From: Asterias amurensis
Lineage: Eukaryota > Echinodermata > Asteroidea > Forcipulatida > Asteriidae
NCBI RefSeq assembly: GCF_032118995.1
Contig: NC_092650.1
Span: 26,715,501-26,779,500, forward strand
DNA: 64,000 nucleotides
Reading direction: 5' to 3'
Shown here: piece after piece, positions 36,701 to 43,371 of the stretch
Position numbering within the stretch: position 1 is the first letter of the stretch
Layout: the number at the start of each line of letters is the position of its first letter
Position numbers and translations under genes: made by a program
The notes under the pieces: model-generated
Seen by the model: the letters and a program-made list of their open reading frames with translations, nothing else
Told to the model about the DNA's origin: nothing
Databases searched by the model: none

Positions 36701-38319
36701 CTTCTGATTTATAAAAAAACTAGTAAATTATATGCATACACGTACATCTTCATTTACAGTGAGTAGGGATTCATGTCATGGTCTAAAACTTGATATAAAA
36801 AAATGTATGAAAACCTTTTAAAGACACTGGACACCTATGGTAATTGTCAAAGACCAGTCTTCTCACTTGGTATGTCTTAACATATGCACAAAATAACAAA
36901 CCTGTGAACATTTGAACTCAATCGGTCGTCGAAGTTGCGAGATAATAATGGAAGAAAAAACACCCTTGTAACACGAGGTTGTCTACTTTCAGATGCTTGA
37001 TTTCAGATGCTGTAATTCTGAAGTCTCGAAATCAAATTCAAATATTTAAGTGGAAAATTATTTCTTTCTCGAAAACTACGTTACTTCAGAGGGAGCCGTT
37101 TCTCACAGTATTTCATACTATCGACAGCTCTCCATTGGTTGTTAACAAGTAAGTTTTTATGCTAACAGTCAATTACCAATAGTATCCAGTGCCTTAAAAG
37201 CATTGCTGTTATTTTTTTCTTTCTGCCTACAGGTTGTGCCGATGCTGTTAAAGTTCCTACCATTAAAGGATGACCTCGAAGAGAATGATACAGTGTATGG
37301 ATGTATATTGAAGCTGTATCAATCAGGCGATGCTACCATCCTGCAGAGTCTGCCTAACCTACTGGCAATACTAGCTGATCAATTAGATCAACCACATCTC
37401 AAAGAATGTAAGAAAGTAATGCTGGGATGTTTGGGTCTGTTATTGACCAATATGTGTTGGCCGGAACCCTCGACTGTAAGCCGTTGTGTGTGTTCTTTTA
37501 CAAGGACTATCCTAGACAGGGCCTTATGCTTAATATCCCTTCTGGTTTGGCGCTGTGTTCCTGGTTTGATTGGCAGCATATTGTGCCACAGCACCTTTTA
37601 AATCATTACATGGTGCTATGTGAAAGGAGAGTTCTCACGATTCAAACAAAGTCCCACATATCTTGCAGGAAAATATGTATGTTATAGTGCCATGAGTGTC
37701 GCTGAGTGACGGCTATGAGCGGTGTATAAGAAGCTTCTATTATCTCAAGGACAGAGCATGAGACCGATCCATTAAGCTCCGCCCCATTGCATATTGACCA
37801 ATCACAACGCAACGAAGGTCCTACAAGTAAAGTCCGACATGATTGGCGCGCACGGCAGTTGTGCAGAGAGGCACAGGAGAAGCTCAGGTGTTCTTGCTCA
37901 CACGTGCGTCGTGGTCGGAGACTAATGGATCAGTCTGTTAATTGATACTCTGCTGACCAGAAACACCAGAGGATGAGTCGGATGCTCTTATCACTCAAAT
38001 AAGCCATACAATTCTGTCTGGAACTTTTACAGCTTGCCCCCAAACAAATTGTTTTGGGTGCTGCACTGGAAGCTTTTTGTCACTGCAACATAGGTTTGTT
38101 GCTGTTTTTTCATTTTGTTATACCTTGTGGTTTATATTGACACATAATTTGTGTGTATATTTTCTTGTTACAGTTAGCACATCCTGCATCGTGGAGGTGA
38201 TCTGTAGCTCAAGCCAACACCAACCAGACGTCTTTAACTCTGTCCTACTCTCCCTCCCAGAGCATCTCTCAGCGAAGCTCAACCTCGTTCTGTCCGCAAC
38301 CAACAAGGTGGGCACATGA
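15722..38319 (+). CDS. IPO4: Importin-4 (karyopherin beta family), 24 coding exons, complete
   Basis: Exons: 15722-15793, 17203-17289, 18464-18543, 19741-19782, 20693-20828, 21148-21327, 22181-22348, 22827-22910, 24436-24585, 25299-25462, 27174-27421, 27895-28002, 28592-28717, 29371-29494, 30387-30498, 31434-31579, 32055-32132, 33176-33336, 33704-33897, 34402-34581, 35210-35418, 36076-36208, 37233-37407, 38174-38319. All junctions are GT-AG and keep phase, giving about 1100 residues; human IPO4 has 1081. The HEAT-repeat series matches IPO4 throughout, for example LHLPPEKL in exon 10, GQFAEHLQP in exon 11, EVRSNAVFGLGVLA in exon 21 and LPLKDDLEE in exon 23. Three acidic loops lie at about residues 306-325, 640-676 and 822-835, as in the family. 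IPO4 carries histones H3/H4 and ribosomal proteins into the nucleus with Ran. The start could be either of two in-frame ATGs (15722 or 15728). The join of exons 23 and 24 rests on phase and C-terminal similarity and is the least certain. Confidence 0.95.
16166..16264. repeat. 17 bp tandem repeat followed by a poly-C tract, IPO4 intron 1
   Basis: ATTCATTAAGTAAATAG is repeated 2.5 times (16166-16207), then a run of about 22 C residues (16243-16264). Confidence 0.8.
16313..16661. mobile_element. Foldback element in IPO4 intron 1
   Basis: Imperfect inverted arms of about 165 bp run inward from the CCATGGTTCGATTAG and CTAATCGAAACCATCC ends; GGGTGGCGCATTTTTTTTCC occurs in both arms. The centre is rich in GGCC. 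No coding capacity. Confidence 0.7.
17890..18138. mobile_element. MITE, TGGACCCTTCCCATGAA ends, IPO4 intron 2
   Basis: Inverted ends TGGACCCTTCCCATGAA / TTCATGGGAAGGGTCTA. The centre has a palindromic 23-24 bp tandem pair built on GACGCGCAATCGCGTCTGCG (about 17980-18028). Confidence 0.7.
18143..18262 (+). mobile_element. tRNA-derived SINE head, IPO4 intron 2
   Basis: A-box-like TGGCTCGTGTGTTAAGC and B-box GTTCGATTCC at tRNA spacing, followed by a body (ATATGTGAGTAAAGCTGTGC) shared with the SINE at 22970. Not an intact tRNA gene. Confidence 0.6.
18799..18962. mobile_element. Palindromic MITE, IPO4 intron 3
   Basis: Ends GGGAATCAATGTGT / ACACACTTTGATTCCC; long inner arms GGTTTTCAACTAGTGGTTT and CGAGGCCTGGTTCTT recur in inverse. 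It would fold into a near-complete hairpin. Confidence 0.75.
19230..19490 (+). mobile_element. tRNA-derived SINE, IPO4 intron 3
   Basis: Degraded tRNA-like head with B-box GGTTCAAGTCC at about 19290, followed by a body with CCTTCAGATGGGACATTAAG and GGGGCACGGAAAAGAACCC, a type of central domain common in invertebrate SINEs. Confidence 0.5.
20045..20440 (+). mobile_element. SINE/LINE 3' end debris, IPO4 intron 4
   Basis: A GCGCCTTGAGTACCTACG..GCTATATAAG(ATT)n tail at 20090-20150 and, at about 20215-20440, a decayed LINE C-terminus reading FKNKLRTNLF near its end. Confidence 0.45.
20850..21000 (-). mobile_element. Fragment of ATT-tailed SINE, IPO4 intron 5
   Basis: Matches the body of the SINE at 39652-40053 (CCTGGTCACTGGGC, CAGCTCCCTGGGGAGTATA, GCGCTACTCGGCTAAATCAA), same orientation as that copy. 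Confidence 0.7.
21040..21095. mobile_element. MITE family A right-end fragment, IPO4 intron 5
   Basis: Only the last 55 bases remain, ending AGTGTCCAGTGCCT followed by TTAA. Confidence 0.65.
21390..21565 (-). mobile_element. tRNA-derived SINE (type of 25575), antisense, IPO4 intron 6
   Basis: In reverse the head reads GTAGTCTAGTTGGTAAGAC..GCAAGGGTTGTGTG, then a body with ATTTTTTTTCACAGGACTTGG and the GTGTTAGCACTGTAAACTC end. Same family as the SINE at 25575-25788. Confidence 0.65.
21881..22163. mobile_element. TA-flanked MITE, IPO4 intron 6
   Basis: Ends GACCCCTTGCAATA / TATGCAATTGGTC, each flanked by TA, as in Tc1/mariner-type insertion. The right end lies 17 bases before exon 7. Confidence 0.65.
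22602..22701. repeat. Hairpin, IPO4 intron 7
   Basis: GCAATTTTATGGGATGTA and TACATCCCATAAAATTGC form near-perfect arms of about 28 bp (including AATAGATC) around an AT-rich centre. Confidence 0.7.
22970..23262 (+). mobile_element. tRNA-derived SINE, IPO4 intron 8
   Basis: A-box-like TGGCATGGTTAGCTTGTG and perfect B-box GGTTCGATTCC, then a SINE body. The same family as 18143, but longer and better kept. A minisatellite on CTCGTTGACACC follows at about 23398-23450. Confidence 0.7.
23661..24025. mobile_element. MITE family C copy, IPO4 intron 8
   Basis: Ends AGCCATTGGAACCTTTCGG / GAAAGTGTATAATGGCT, TTAA on both sides (23657-23660, 24026-24029). The right TTAA is shared with the next element. 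Confidence 0.75.
24030..24405. mobile_element. MITE family D copy, IPO4 intron 8
   Basis: Ends AGGAATGTTACAGAACTG / inverse ending TGTAATGTTCCT; TTAA both sides. Its right end is 30 bases before exon 9. Confidence 0.75.
24646..24876 (-). mobile_element. hAT-like MITE with CAGGGATGTGAT ends, IPO4 intron 9
   Basis: Ends CAGGGATGTGAT / ATCACATCCCAG. In reverse the interior matches the element at 40056 (GATAGGCTGTTGA, TTTGAAAGCCTA, TGCAATCTG, GAGAAATCACATCCC). No clear target duplication. Confidence 0.6.
25575..26450 (+). mobile_element. tRNA-derived SINE split by a hAT-type MITE, IPO4 intron 10
   Basis: Head with A-box-like TAGCCTAGTTGGTAAGAC and B-box GGTTCGAATCC, body with TTTTTTTCACAGGACTCGGG, ending in the CAGTGCTAACACACATCAGTG tail. 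The tail is interrupted at 25789 and resumes at 26411. Related copies: 21390-21565 in reverse and the tail at 10440-10530. Confidence 0.7.
25789..26410. mobile_element. Non-autonomous hAT-type element with 8 bp target duplication
   Basis: TAGTGCTGGGCGAATAG at the left and AGCCCAGGCCTA at the right; GTGTGTAT at 25781-25788 and 26411-26418 is the duplication. The interior has several inverse ATCCGGTTA / TAACCGGAT motifs. No transposase reading frame is present. Confidence 0.85.
26761..27143. mobile_element. MITE family B copy, IPO4 intron 10
   Basis: Near-complete palindrome flanked by TTAA (26757-26760, 27144-27147), centred on GACTCCCATAAATGGCCGAC and inverse at about 26935-26985. It ends 30 bases before exon 11. 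Confidence 0.8.
29640..29730 (+). mobile_element. Fragment of ATT-tailed SINE, IPO4 intron 14
   Basis: A head-like piece (GGCCGAGCGGGTAAGAGCA) is joined to a body piece (GGCTGTATACTCCCCAGGGA); the middle is lost. Confidence 0.55.
29735..30112. mobile_element. MITE family B copy, IPO4 intron 14
   Basis: Full palindrome with ends AGGAACACATTGCCTTGG / CCAAGGCAACGTGTCCCT and TTAA on both sides. Confidence 0.8.
30524..31125. mobile_element. Palindromic element with 5 bp duplication, IPO4 intron 15
   Basis: Ends GGGAGGTTTAGCTGCAC and its inverse, flanked by TAATA at 30519-30523 and 31126-31130. The core (about 30830-30925) is a strong nested palindrome (AAAACAATGTCATGAAAAT and inverse). The interior shares the ACAGATTTAC / TGATAGTAG module with MITE families C and D. 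Confidence 0.75.
32513..32864. mobile_element. MITE family C copy, IPO4 intron 17
   Basis: Ends AGCCATTACACACTTTCGG / CCGAAAGTGTCACTGGCT with TTAA on both sides. Confidence 0.75.
33452..33640 (+). mobile_element. tRNA-derived SINE (ATT-tailed family), IPO4 intron 18
   Basis: Head GGCCTAACGGATAAGAGCAC with a decayed B-box (GTGAATCTCGG), then TGCTTCTCTCCACCAAGGGG and TAAATGGGTACCTGT as in the 39652-40053 copy. Confidence 0.65.
34055..34345. mobile_element. Antisense tRNA-like SINE head and MITE family B remnant, IPO4 intron 19
   Basis: 34060-34132 in reverse shows GGTTCAAATCC (B-box) and a tRNA-like arm. From 34137 a decayed family B piece follows (GCGAACTAACACGGTCGGCC, TTTGTGTGGATCATTA). Confidence 0.5.
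34725..34860 (+). mobile_element. LINE 3' tail fragment, IPO4 intron 20
   Basis: CTGCGCCTTCAACATCCAGC..GCATTACAAGTC(TTA)n is the same 3' end as the LINE at 45761, in + orientation. A further decayed LINE end in reverse follows at about 34935-35140. Confidence 0.65.
35431..35634. mobile_element. TA-flanked MITE, IPO4 intron 21
   Basis: Ends GACCGTATT / AATGCGGTC, each flanked by TA. The left end lies 13 bases after the exon 21 end (35418). Confidence 0.65.
36335..36700 (+). mobile_element. LINE and SINE 3' tails, IPO4 intron 22
   Basis: An AT-rich 3' untranslated-like stretch ends in repeated ATTCAACTCA (36588-36618). GGGCGCTATATAAATTTCCA(TTA)n at 36666-36700 is a separate SINE tail. Confidence 0.45.
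36822..37193. mobile_element. MITE family A copy, IPO4 intron 22
   Basis: Ends AGACACTGGACACCTATGG / CCAATAGTATCCAGTGCC, next to TTAA. It ends about 40 bases before exon 23. Confidence 0.75.
37761..37936. mobile_element. Small MITE, IPO4 intron 23
   Basis: Ends AGACCGATCCATTA / TAATGGATCAGTCT in inverse, with CTCCGCC / GTCGGAG continuing the arms. Confidence 0.55.
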
Positions 38320-38606
38320 CCCTGTAATCATCTAATGCACAACTATTGTACAAGAATTTGCCAAGTTTTTAATCAAGTCATACCAAAAAATTGTATTGTT
38401 GTTTACAATGAATTGTGGAGTAATGTGCCCCTTGCAACAATTTCCCTTTGAAAGAGAAAATTTATTTTATTATCAAGGGCTGAGGATGATTTTAGTGGCT
38501 TAATTTGAGACTTTTGGGTAGACTCTAGGTGGCAGCAGACTAACCAGGTAAATCCACCGTCTCAGAATTGCAAGCTCAGATCTAGTAAACAATGGAAATT
38601 TAATAT

Positions 38607-38752
38607 ATATTTGGTTTGCGGTAATACCATGTGTGTATCTACTTGCCAGGTAGAGTTTGTCTTTAGAGAACTGTCTTGCTATATACTCTACTACCGCAGA
38701 TTAGATTTATCAGATTTTAATATGGAGACTTCTCGGTTCTGAAAAAGAACTG
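38607..38752 (+). repeat. Hairpin-rich dispersed repeat, copy 3
   Basis: Same unit as 12394-12529 from TATATTTGGTTTGCGG through GGTTCTGAAAA, with substitutions partly compensatory across stems (ACTACCGC here against ACTGCCGT). It lies downstream of IPO4. No flanking duplication is clear. Confidence 0.65.
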
Positions 38753-38861
38753 TTATGCTTTTGAAGGTATAGAAATGGAAAACTTTCCTGGTAAGTCTGC
38801 CGCCACCTAGCATTCCAAAGTCTCCCATTAGGAAACACAAAGCAGAAATGAGATTCTAGAC

Positions 38862-39355
38862 TTCAGAATTTCATGGAGCTGCTTAAGCAGAGAATGATGC
38901 TTAAAGACAGTGAACACTATTGGTAATTGTCAAAGACCAGTCTTATCACTTGGTGTATCTCAACATATGCATAACATAACAAACCTGTGAAAAATTGAGC
39001 TCAATTAGTTGTCGGAGTTGCGAGATAACTATGAAAGAAAAAAATACCCTTGTCACACGAAGTTGTGTGCTTTCAGATGCTTGATTTCGAGACCTCAAAT
39101 TCTAAACTTGAGGTCTCAAAATCAAATTTGTGGAAAATTATTTCTTTCTCAAAAACTACATTACTTCAGAGGGCGCGATTTCTCACAATGTTTTATACTA
39201 TCAACCTCTCCCCATTACTCGTATCAAGTAAGGGTTTATGATAATAATTATTTTGAGTAATTACCAATAGTGTCCACTGCCTTTAGCAATATTCTGCTAA
39301 GCAGAAACAAGCAGGATACCAGTCACACAATGGTATTTTAGCTGCTTAAAAGGCC
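38862..39355. mobile_element. GGGCCC-type MITE split by a family A MITE
   Basis: The outer piece starts CAGAATTTCATGGAGCTGCT at 38867 and resumes after 39282 with ATTCTGCTAAGCAGAAACAA. The family A element (38905-39282, TTAA on the left, TTAG on the right) sits inside it. Confidence 0.6.
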
Positions 39356-39651
39356 GAGTCACACTGCAGCGATTATGAAAACAGTAACGATCATGACGCA
39401 AAGAGAATGCATTCTATTGGTTAAATTGCTCCTCACAGAATACGCAAAAACTCATTTTTTTATTTGCTGCAGTGTGATTCGGCCTTTAATCCAGTAAGCT
39501 ACGTTGTGCGTATGGGAACCTCTTTATAACAGAGCTCTTTATGTAAAGTACATTGTTTCCCACTGATACCCTGTTTAATTTTTCCTCAAAAACTTTCAAA
39601 TACAATGCAATCATGTTTAATCAATTATATGATAGTGTGACTGGATTGATA

Positions 39652-39652
39652 C

Positions 39653-39721
<69 letters not shown>

Positions 39722-40053
39722 CCATTTTTATGTAGCGCTTTTCACACCCGGAGAGCGTCCCAAAGCACTTCACATTATTACCCCTGGTCACTGGGCCTAA
39801 ATTCACTCCTTAAACCATCTCAGCTCCCTGGGGAGTATACAGCCTTGTGCAACATTTATATGCACTACTCGGCTAAATCAATCACAAGAACCATCTCTGC
39901 CCTTACAGGTACCCATTTACCCCTGCGGGAAGAGAAGCAATTATAGTTAAGTATCTTGCTTAAGTGTCACGACCGGGATTCGAACCCACACTCTGCTGAA
40001 CAGAAGCACCAGAGCTTGAGTTCGTTGCTCTTATCCACTCGACCACAACACCC
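39652..40053 (-). mobile_element. tRNA-derived SINE with (ATT)n tail, full-length, antisense
   Basis: Reading in reverse from 40053: head GTGGTCGAGTGGATAAGAGC, B-box GGTTCGAATCC, body (TAAATGGGTACCTGTAAGG, CTCCCCAGGGAGCTGAGATG), GAAAAGCGCTACATAAAAA, then about 69 bp of ATT repeat at 39652-39720. It is the best copy of this family here; pieces are at 20850, 29640 and 33452. Confidence 0.8.
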
Positions 40054-40055
40054 TA

Positions 40056-40263
40056 CAGGGATGTGATAGGCTGTTGAAAGCAACCCCTGAACTTGAAATC
40101 TTCCGATTGCGAAGCCTGGCTTACAAACATTTATCCTTGGTTTTGAAAGCCCTACATTGCAATCTGGGGTGTTTAATATGGTTGTATCTTCATTTTCTTA
40201 TGAATTTGATCTAAGTTACGGAGGGTGGGGGTTTAAGAAAATTGAGAAATCACATCCCTGTCA
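40056..40263 (+). mobile_element. hAT-like MITE with CAGGGATGTGAT ends
   Basis: Ends CAGGGATGTGAT / ATCACATCCCTG, directly next to the SINE. A second copy in reverse is at 24646-24876. Confidence 0.6.
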
Positions 40264-40766
40264 GTAGAACCTCTGCTTTGGGTCAGGCTTGACTCCAGCT
40301 TACAGTTTCTTAGTAATATTGGAAAAGTGCACTTTCTGTCAGGGGGGCGGAGGGGGCTCGTAAAAGAGGTAGCTGGAAAGTAATTGGTTCTGGGAGAGGC
40401 TTGTGGGGTTTTTTGTTGGGGGGGGGGGTATGGTTACCTATACATACATGTATTGTCAAACATAAATAATTCACACACGTAGGTGCTAATCGCACTTTTT
40501 GGAATTAGTGTTTGTATTTCATTGTTATTCTGATCTCTCTTGTACTGGATGAATATTTTATCGACCATCTCTGGGTCACCCTTTCTTCTCAACACTATTA
40601 TTGTTAATTTAATTTAAAATATTCAGTACATTAATTTTCCAAAAATTGAAACTAGCAGCAGTATGGTAACACTTGACACTCTATGCGACATCAGGAGTGG
40701 GTTTTCTTGGTCGTAACCAACACTTGTTTTGATAAATGGCCAGTGATCTACCAATGGCAAGTTTAA

Positions 40767-41144
40767 AGGCAGTGGACACTATTGGTAATTTTCAAAGACT
40801 AGCCTTCACAGTTGGTGTATCTCAACATATGCATAAAATAACAAACCTGTGAAAATTTGAGCTCAATCGGTCTTCGAACTTGCGAGATAATAATGAAAGA
40901 AAAAACACCCTTGTAACACGAAGTTTTGTACGTTTAGATGGTTGATTTCGAGACCTCAAGTTCTAAATCTGAGGTCTTGAAATCAAATTCGGGGAAAATT
41001 TCTTCTTTCTCGAAAACTATGGCACTTCAGAGGGAGCCGTTTCTCACAATTTTTTATACCATCAACCTCTCCCCATTACTCGTCACCAAGGAAGGTTTTA
41101 TGCTAATATTTTTTTGGAGCAATTACCAATAGTGTCCACTGCCT
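40767..41144. mobile_element. MITE family A, well-kept copy
   Basis: AGGCAGTGGACACTATTGG and its inverse at the ends, TTAA at 40763-40766 and 41145-41148. The interior has a small palindrome (GATTTCGAGACCTCAA / TTGAAATC). Confidence 0.85.
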
Positions 41145-42599
41145 TTAACTGAAACAGTTATTGGTTAAGCCCTGCCAAAACAGACCCCTGTTGGGAAGTA
41201 TATCACAACTAATGAAAGTAAAGTACTGAATTGGTCATTGTCAAAATACAACAGTTTAAGAGTTGGAATCTCACTGATTAGAAATCTCACACAAGTACTT
41301 GTCTTTCGCTGAAAGATTTCTGTCTGAAATAATGCAAAGGTGAAAGGAGACAACATTTGAATGTTCTTTCAACCTTAAGGTCGTTTGTTTTATTTTAAAA
41401 GGTTGAGGTTTTAACTCTGATTTTGTGTGGTCATTTCTTGTGTCTTTTGTGGCGTGTACGTAATGGTGCACAAAATCAACAAAACATAATTCCACTTATC
41501 AGCATCTGAAACGGTATTGCCTAAAGGTTGATGAAATTGTGACAGAATGGTTGGATGGTGTGATTTTTGAAACCTAGAGGATTCAAACCAATTTACCAAC
41601 CTAGTGATATTTACTGTGTACTGAAATTGGTAAACTCACATATTACCATATCATTAATCCCAAGAATACAATTAACGCTAGTATTTACATGTATGTAAAA
41701 GTACTTAAAATACCAATAAAAACTCTCTTGGTAATGCAAAACTCTAGTTGATTGTAAAAAGGTACCCATTCCTTCCTTGTCGTCTCCCATGCCCCTTCTC
41801 TAATACGCCATGCGCTTAGCACCGGGGGTGGCTGGCTGTCCATGGATACCCCACTCTTTGCAATCTTTGCTTGGTAATTCACAGATTCAAGAATTAGTGG
41901 AAATGTTAAACTAAAATCAGCCCAAGCGAAAAGGCAGTGGTGAATTTGGTTCTCCATAGTCTTTGAAAAGACAAGTTCTCTTCTCTGAGAAGTAAGCGCT
42001 TAATTTCAGTTACATAATAATCCACTTGCAATGCATATAAGGATAAAACAATACTACATTAATTAGATGTGTTGCCTAAGAAATTAAAATTTCCTGCAAC
42101 AAATGTTCAAAGAGATAACTTTTTCACATTATGTTGATATTTGCTGCCAAACGGGAGACGTTTTGTAATGAAATTTCCACCTGGACCCCCATACAAAAAA
42201 TGTGTAAGCTTGACAATGTGGTTGAAATTTTTACGCATTTCTGTTGAAGTTGTTTAGTTTTTAACAAAAACCTGAGCACCTCTGACAATATTAACATTAT
42301 GCATGGATGTCTTTTTGTTTTGTAATGGTCATCACCTATTTTCAAAATGGAGTGTACCAAATCGGTCTACCCCCCCCCCCCCCCCAAAAAAAAAAAAAAA
42401 AAAAAAAAATTACATTGCTCAAGTGTTTATGGAGGAGGGACACACTGCAGATTGAGCGCGCAATTTGAGAATAACGAAAGCAACCTAAAATTGAGCAGCG
42501 CAATCTACCTATTGAGCAAATACCTAAAATGCGCTCAAACATCTGTCAAAAAGGCCATGTGTGTGCTTGACGTGCAGAATTGGGCTTCTTGTATGGACG

Positions 42600-42962
42600 T
42601 AGCCTTGCTCAAGGCAGTCGAATTCATGAATTATTCACTCTGAAAAAAGACCGCCGCTGTATAAAAACCCACCCGTATTCACTGTGCGTAAAACCTACCC
42701 GTATTCACTGTGCGTAACATTGCACGACACGATGCCCCCGTACACTATCCGCATGCGGAGGCCGTCCCGCATGCGGTTAGTGGTGTACGAGTGCGATGAC
42801 TTGTGTGTGAACAGTATTCGTGCGATGTGACAGCGTGTATTTTACGGGTACTTGTGGGTCATTCGGTGTGATCGCACACACCATGCACAGGGTATACGGC
42901 GGGTGGGTTTACAGCTGCGTCTTTTCGGAGCGAATAATGCGACACTGCCTTGAGCAAGGCTA
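42600..42962. mobile_element. Foldback element with 9 bp target duplication (Mutator-like), upstream of SRCR gene
   Basis: Ends TAGCCTTGCTCAAGGCAGT and ACTGCCTTGAGCAAGGCTA, flanked by GTATGGACG at 42591-42599 and 42963-42971. The arms continue inward to a centre at about 42745-42790 with CCGCATGCGG motifs. No coding capacity. Nine-base duplications are typical of Mutator-like elements. Confidence 0.8.
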
Positions 42963-43145
42963 GTATGGACGTCCGGCTGTAAACAAACAGGTAATGAAAA
43001 CAGCATGTCAAACATGATCGATTTGTCGGCCTGTATGTAATAAATTGTGTCACGAGTGTTAACAAGTGATACTGTGTGACCTTGCAGTTGAATGGTCCTT
43101 TCTCTATGGTTGGACTAGCAGAGTTAAATCCTACACTGTTTATGC

Positions 43146-43176
43146 CAAGTCTAGCCATAAATTATGGCTAGACTTG
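43146..43176. repeat. Perfect 31 bp palindrome upstream of the SRCR start
   Basis: CAAGTCTAGCCATAA and its exact inverse around one central A. It lies about 195 bases before the SRCR ATG, probably in the 5' leader or promoter. Confidence 0.8.
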
Positions 43177-43371
43177 TGTCTGGTGCTTGGTGGCAGCATA
43201 ATTAATAATAGAGTAAGGACAGCAGACAAAGATTCAGTGTTCTGCATTCTGCTTTGCAACTGTCAAGAGAACGTGCCACGCCTACTTTCCTCTATTTGTC
43301 CATCGTCAAACTTTAAAGGAAGAAGAAGAAGAAACTGCTTTTTATACGTCGTTCAGGAATTCGTCTTCAAT

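Larger units (their letters stand above)
38320..43371. other. Intergenic region between IPO4 and the SRCR gene
   Basis: No coding exon recognised. Contents: the hairpin-rich repeat (38607), MITE A copies (38905 and 40767), an ATT-tailed SINE (39652-40053), a hAT-like MITE (40056-40263), mostly featureless AT-rich sequence at 41150-42360, a poly-C/poly-A tract (42370-42409), a Mutator-type foldback (42600-42962) and a perfect palindrome (43146-43176). The SRCR promoter should lie in the last kilobase. Confidence 0.55.

Noticed and set aside
37408-37687. Read-through extension of IPO4 exon 23 as the real C-terminus
   Set aside because: The extension does not resemble importin-4, whereas splicing at 37407 to 38174 restores a family-like C-terminal end in phase.
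43066-43371. Upstream in-frame extension of the SRCR protein
   Set aside because: The extra residues have no domain and would bury the signal peptide; the ATG at 43372 gives a normal leader.
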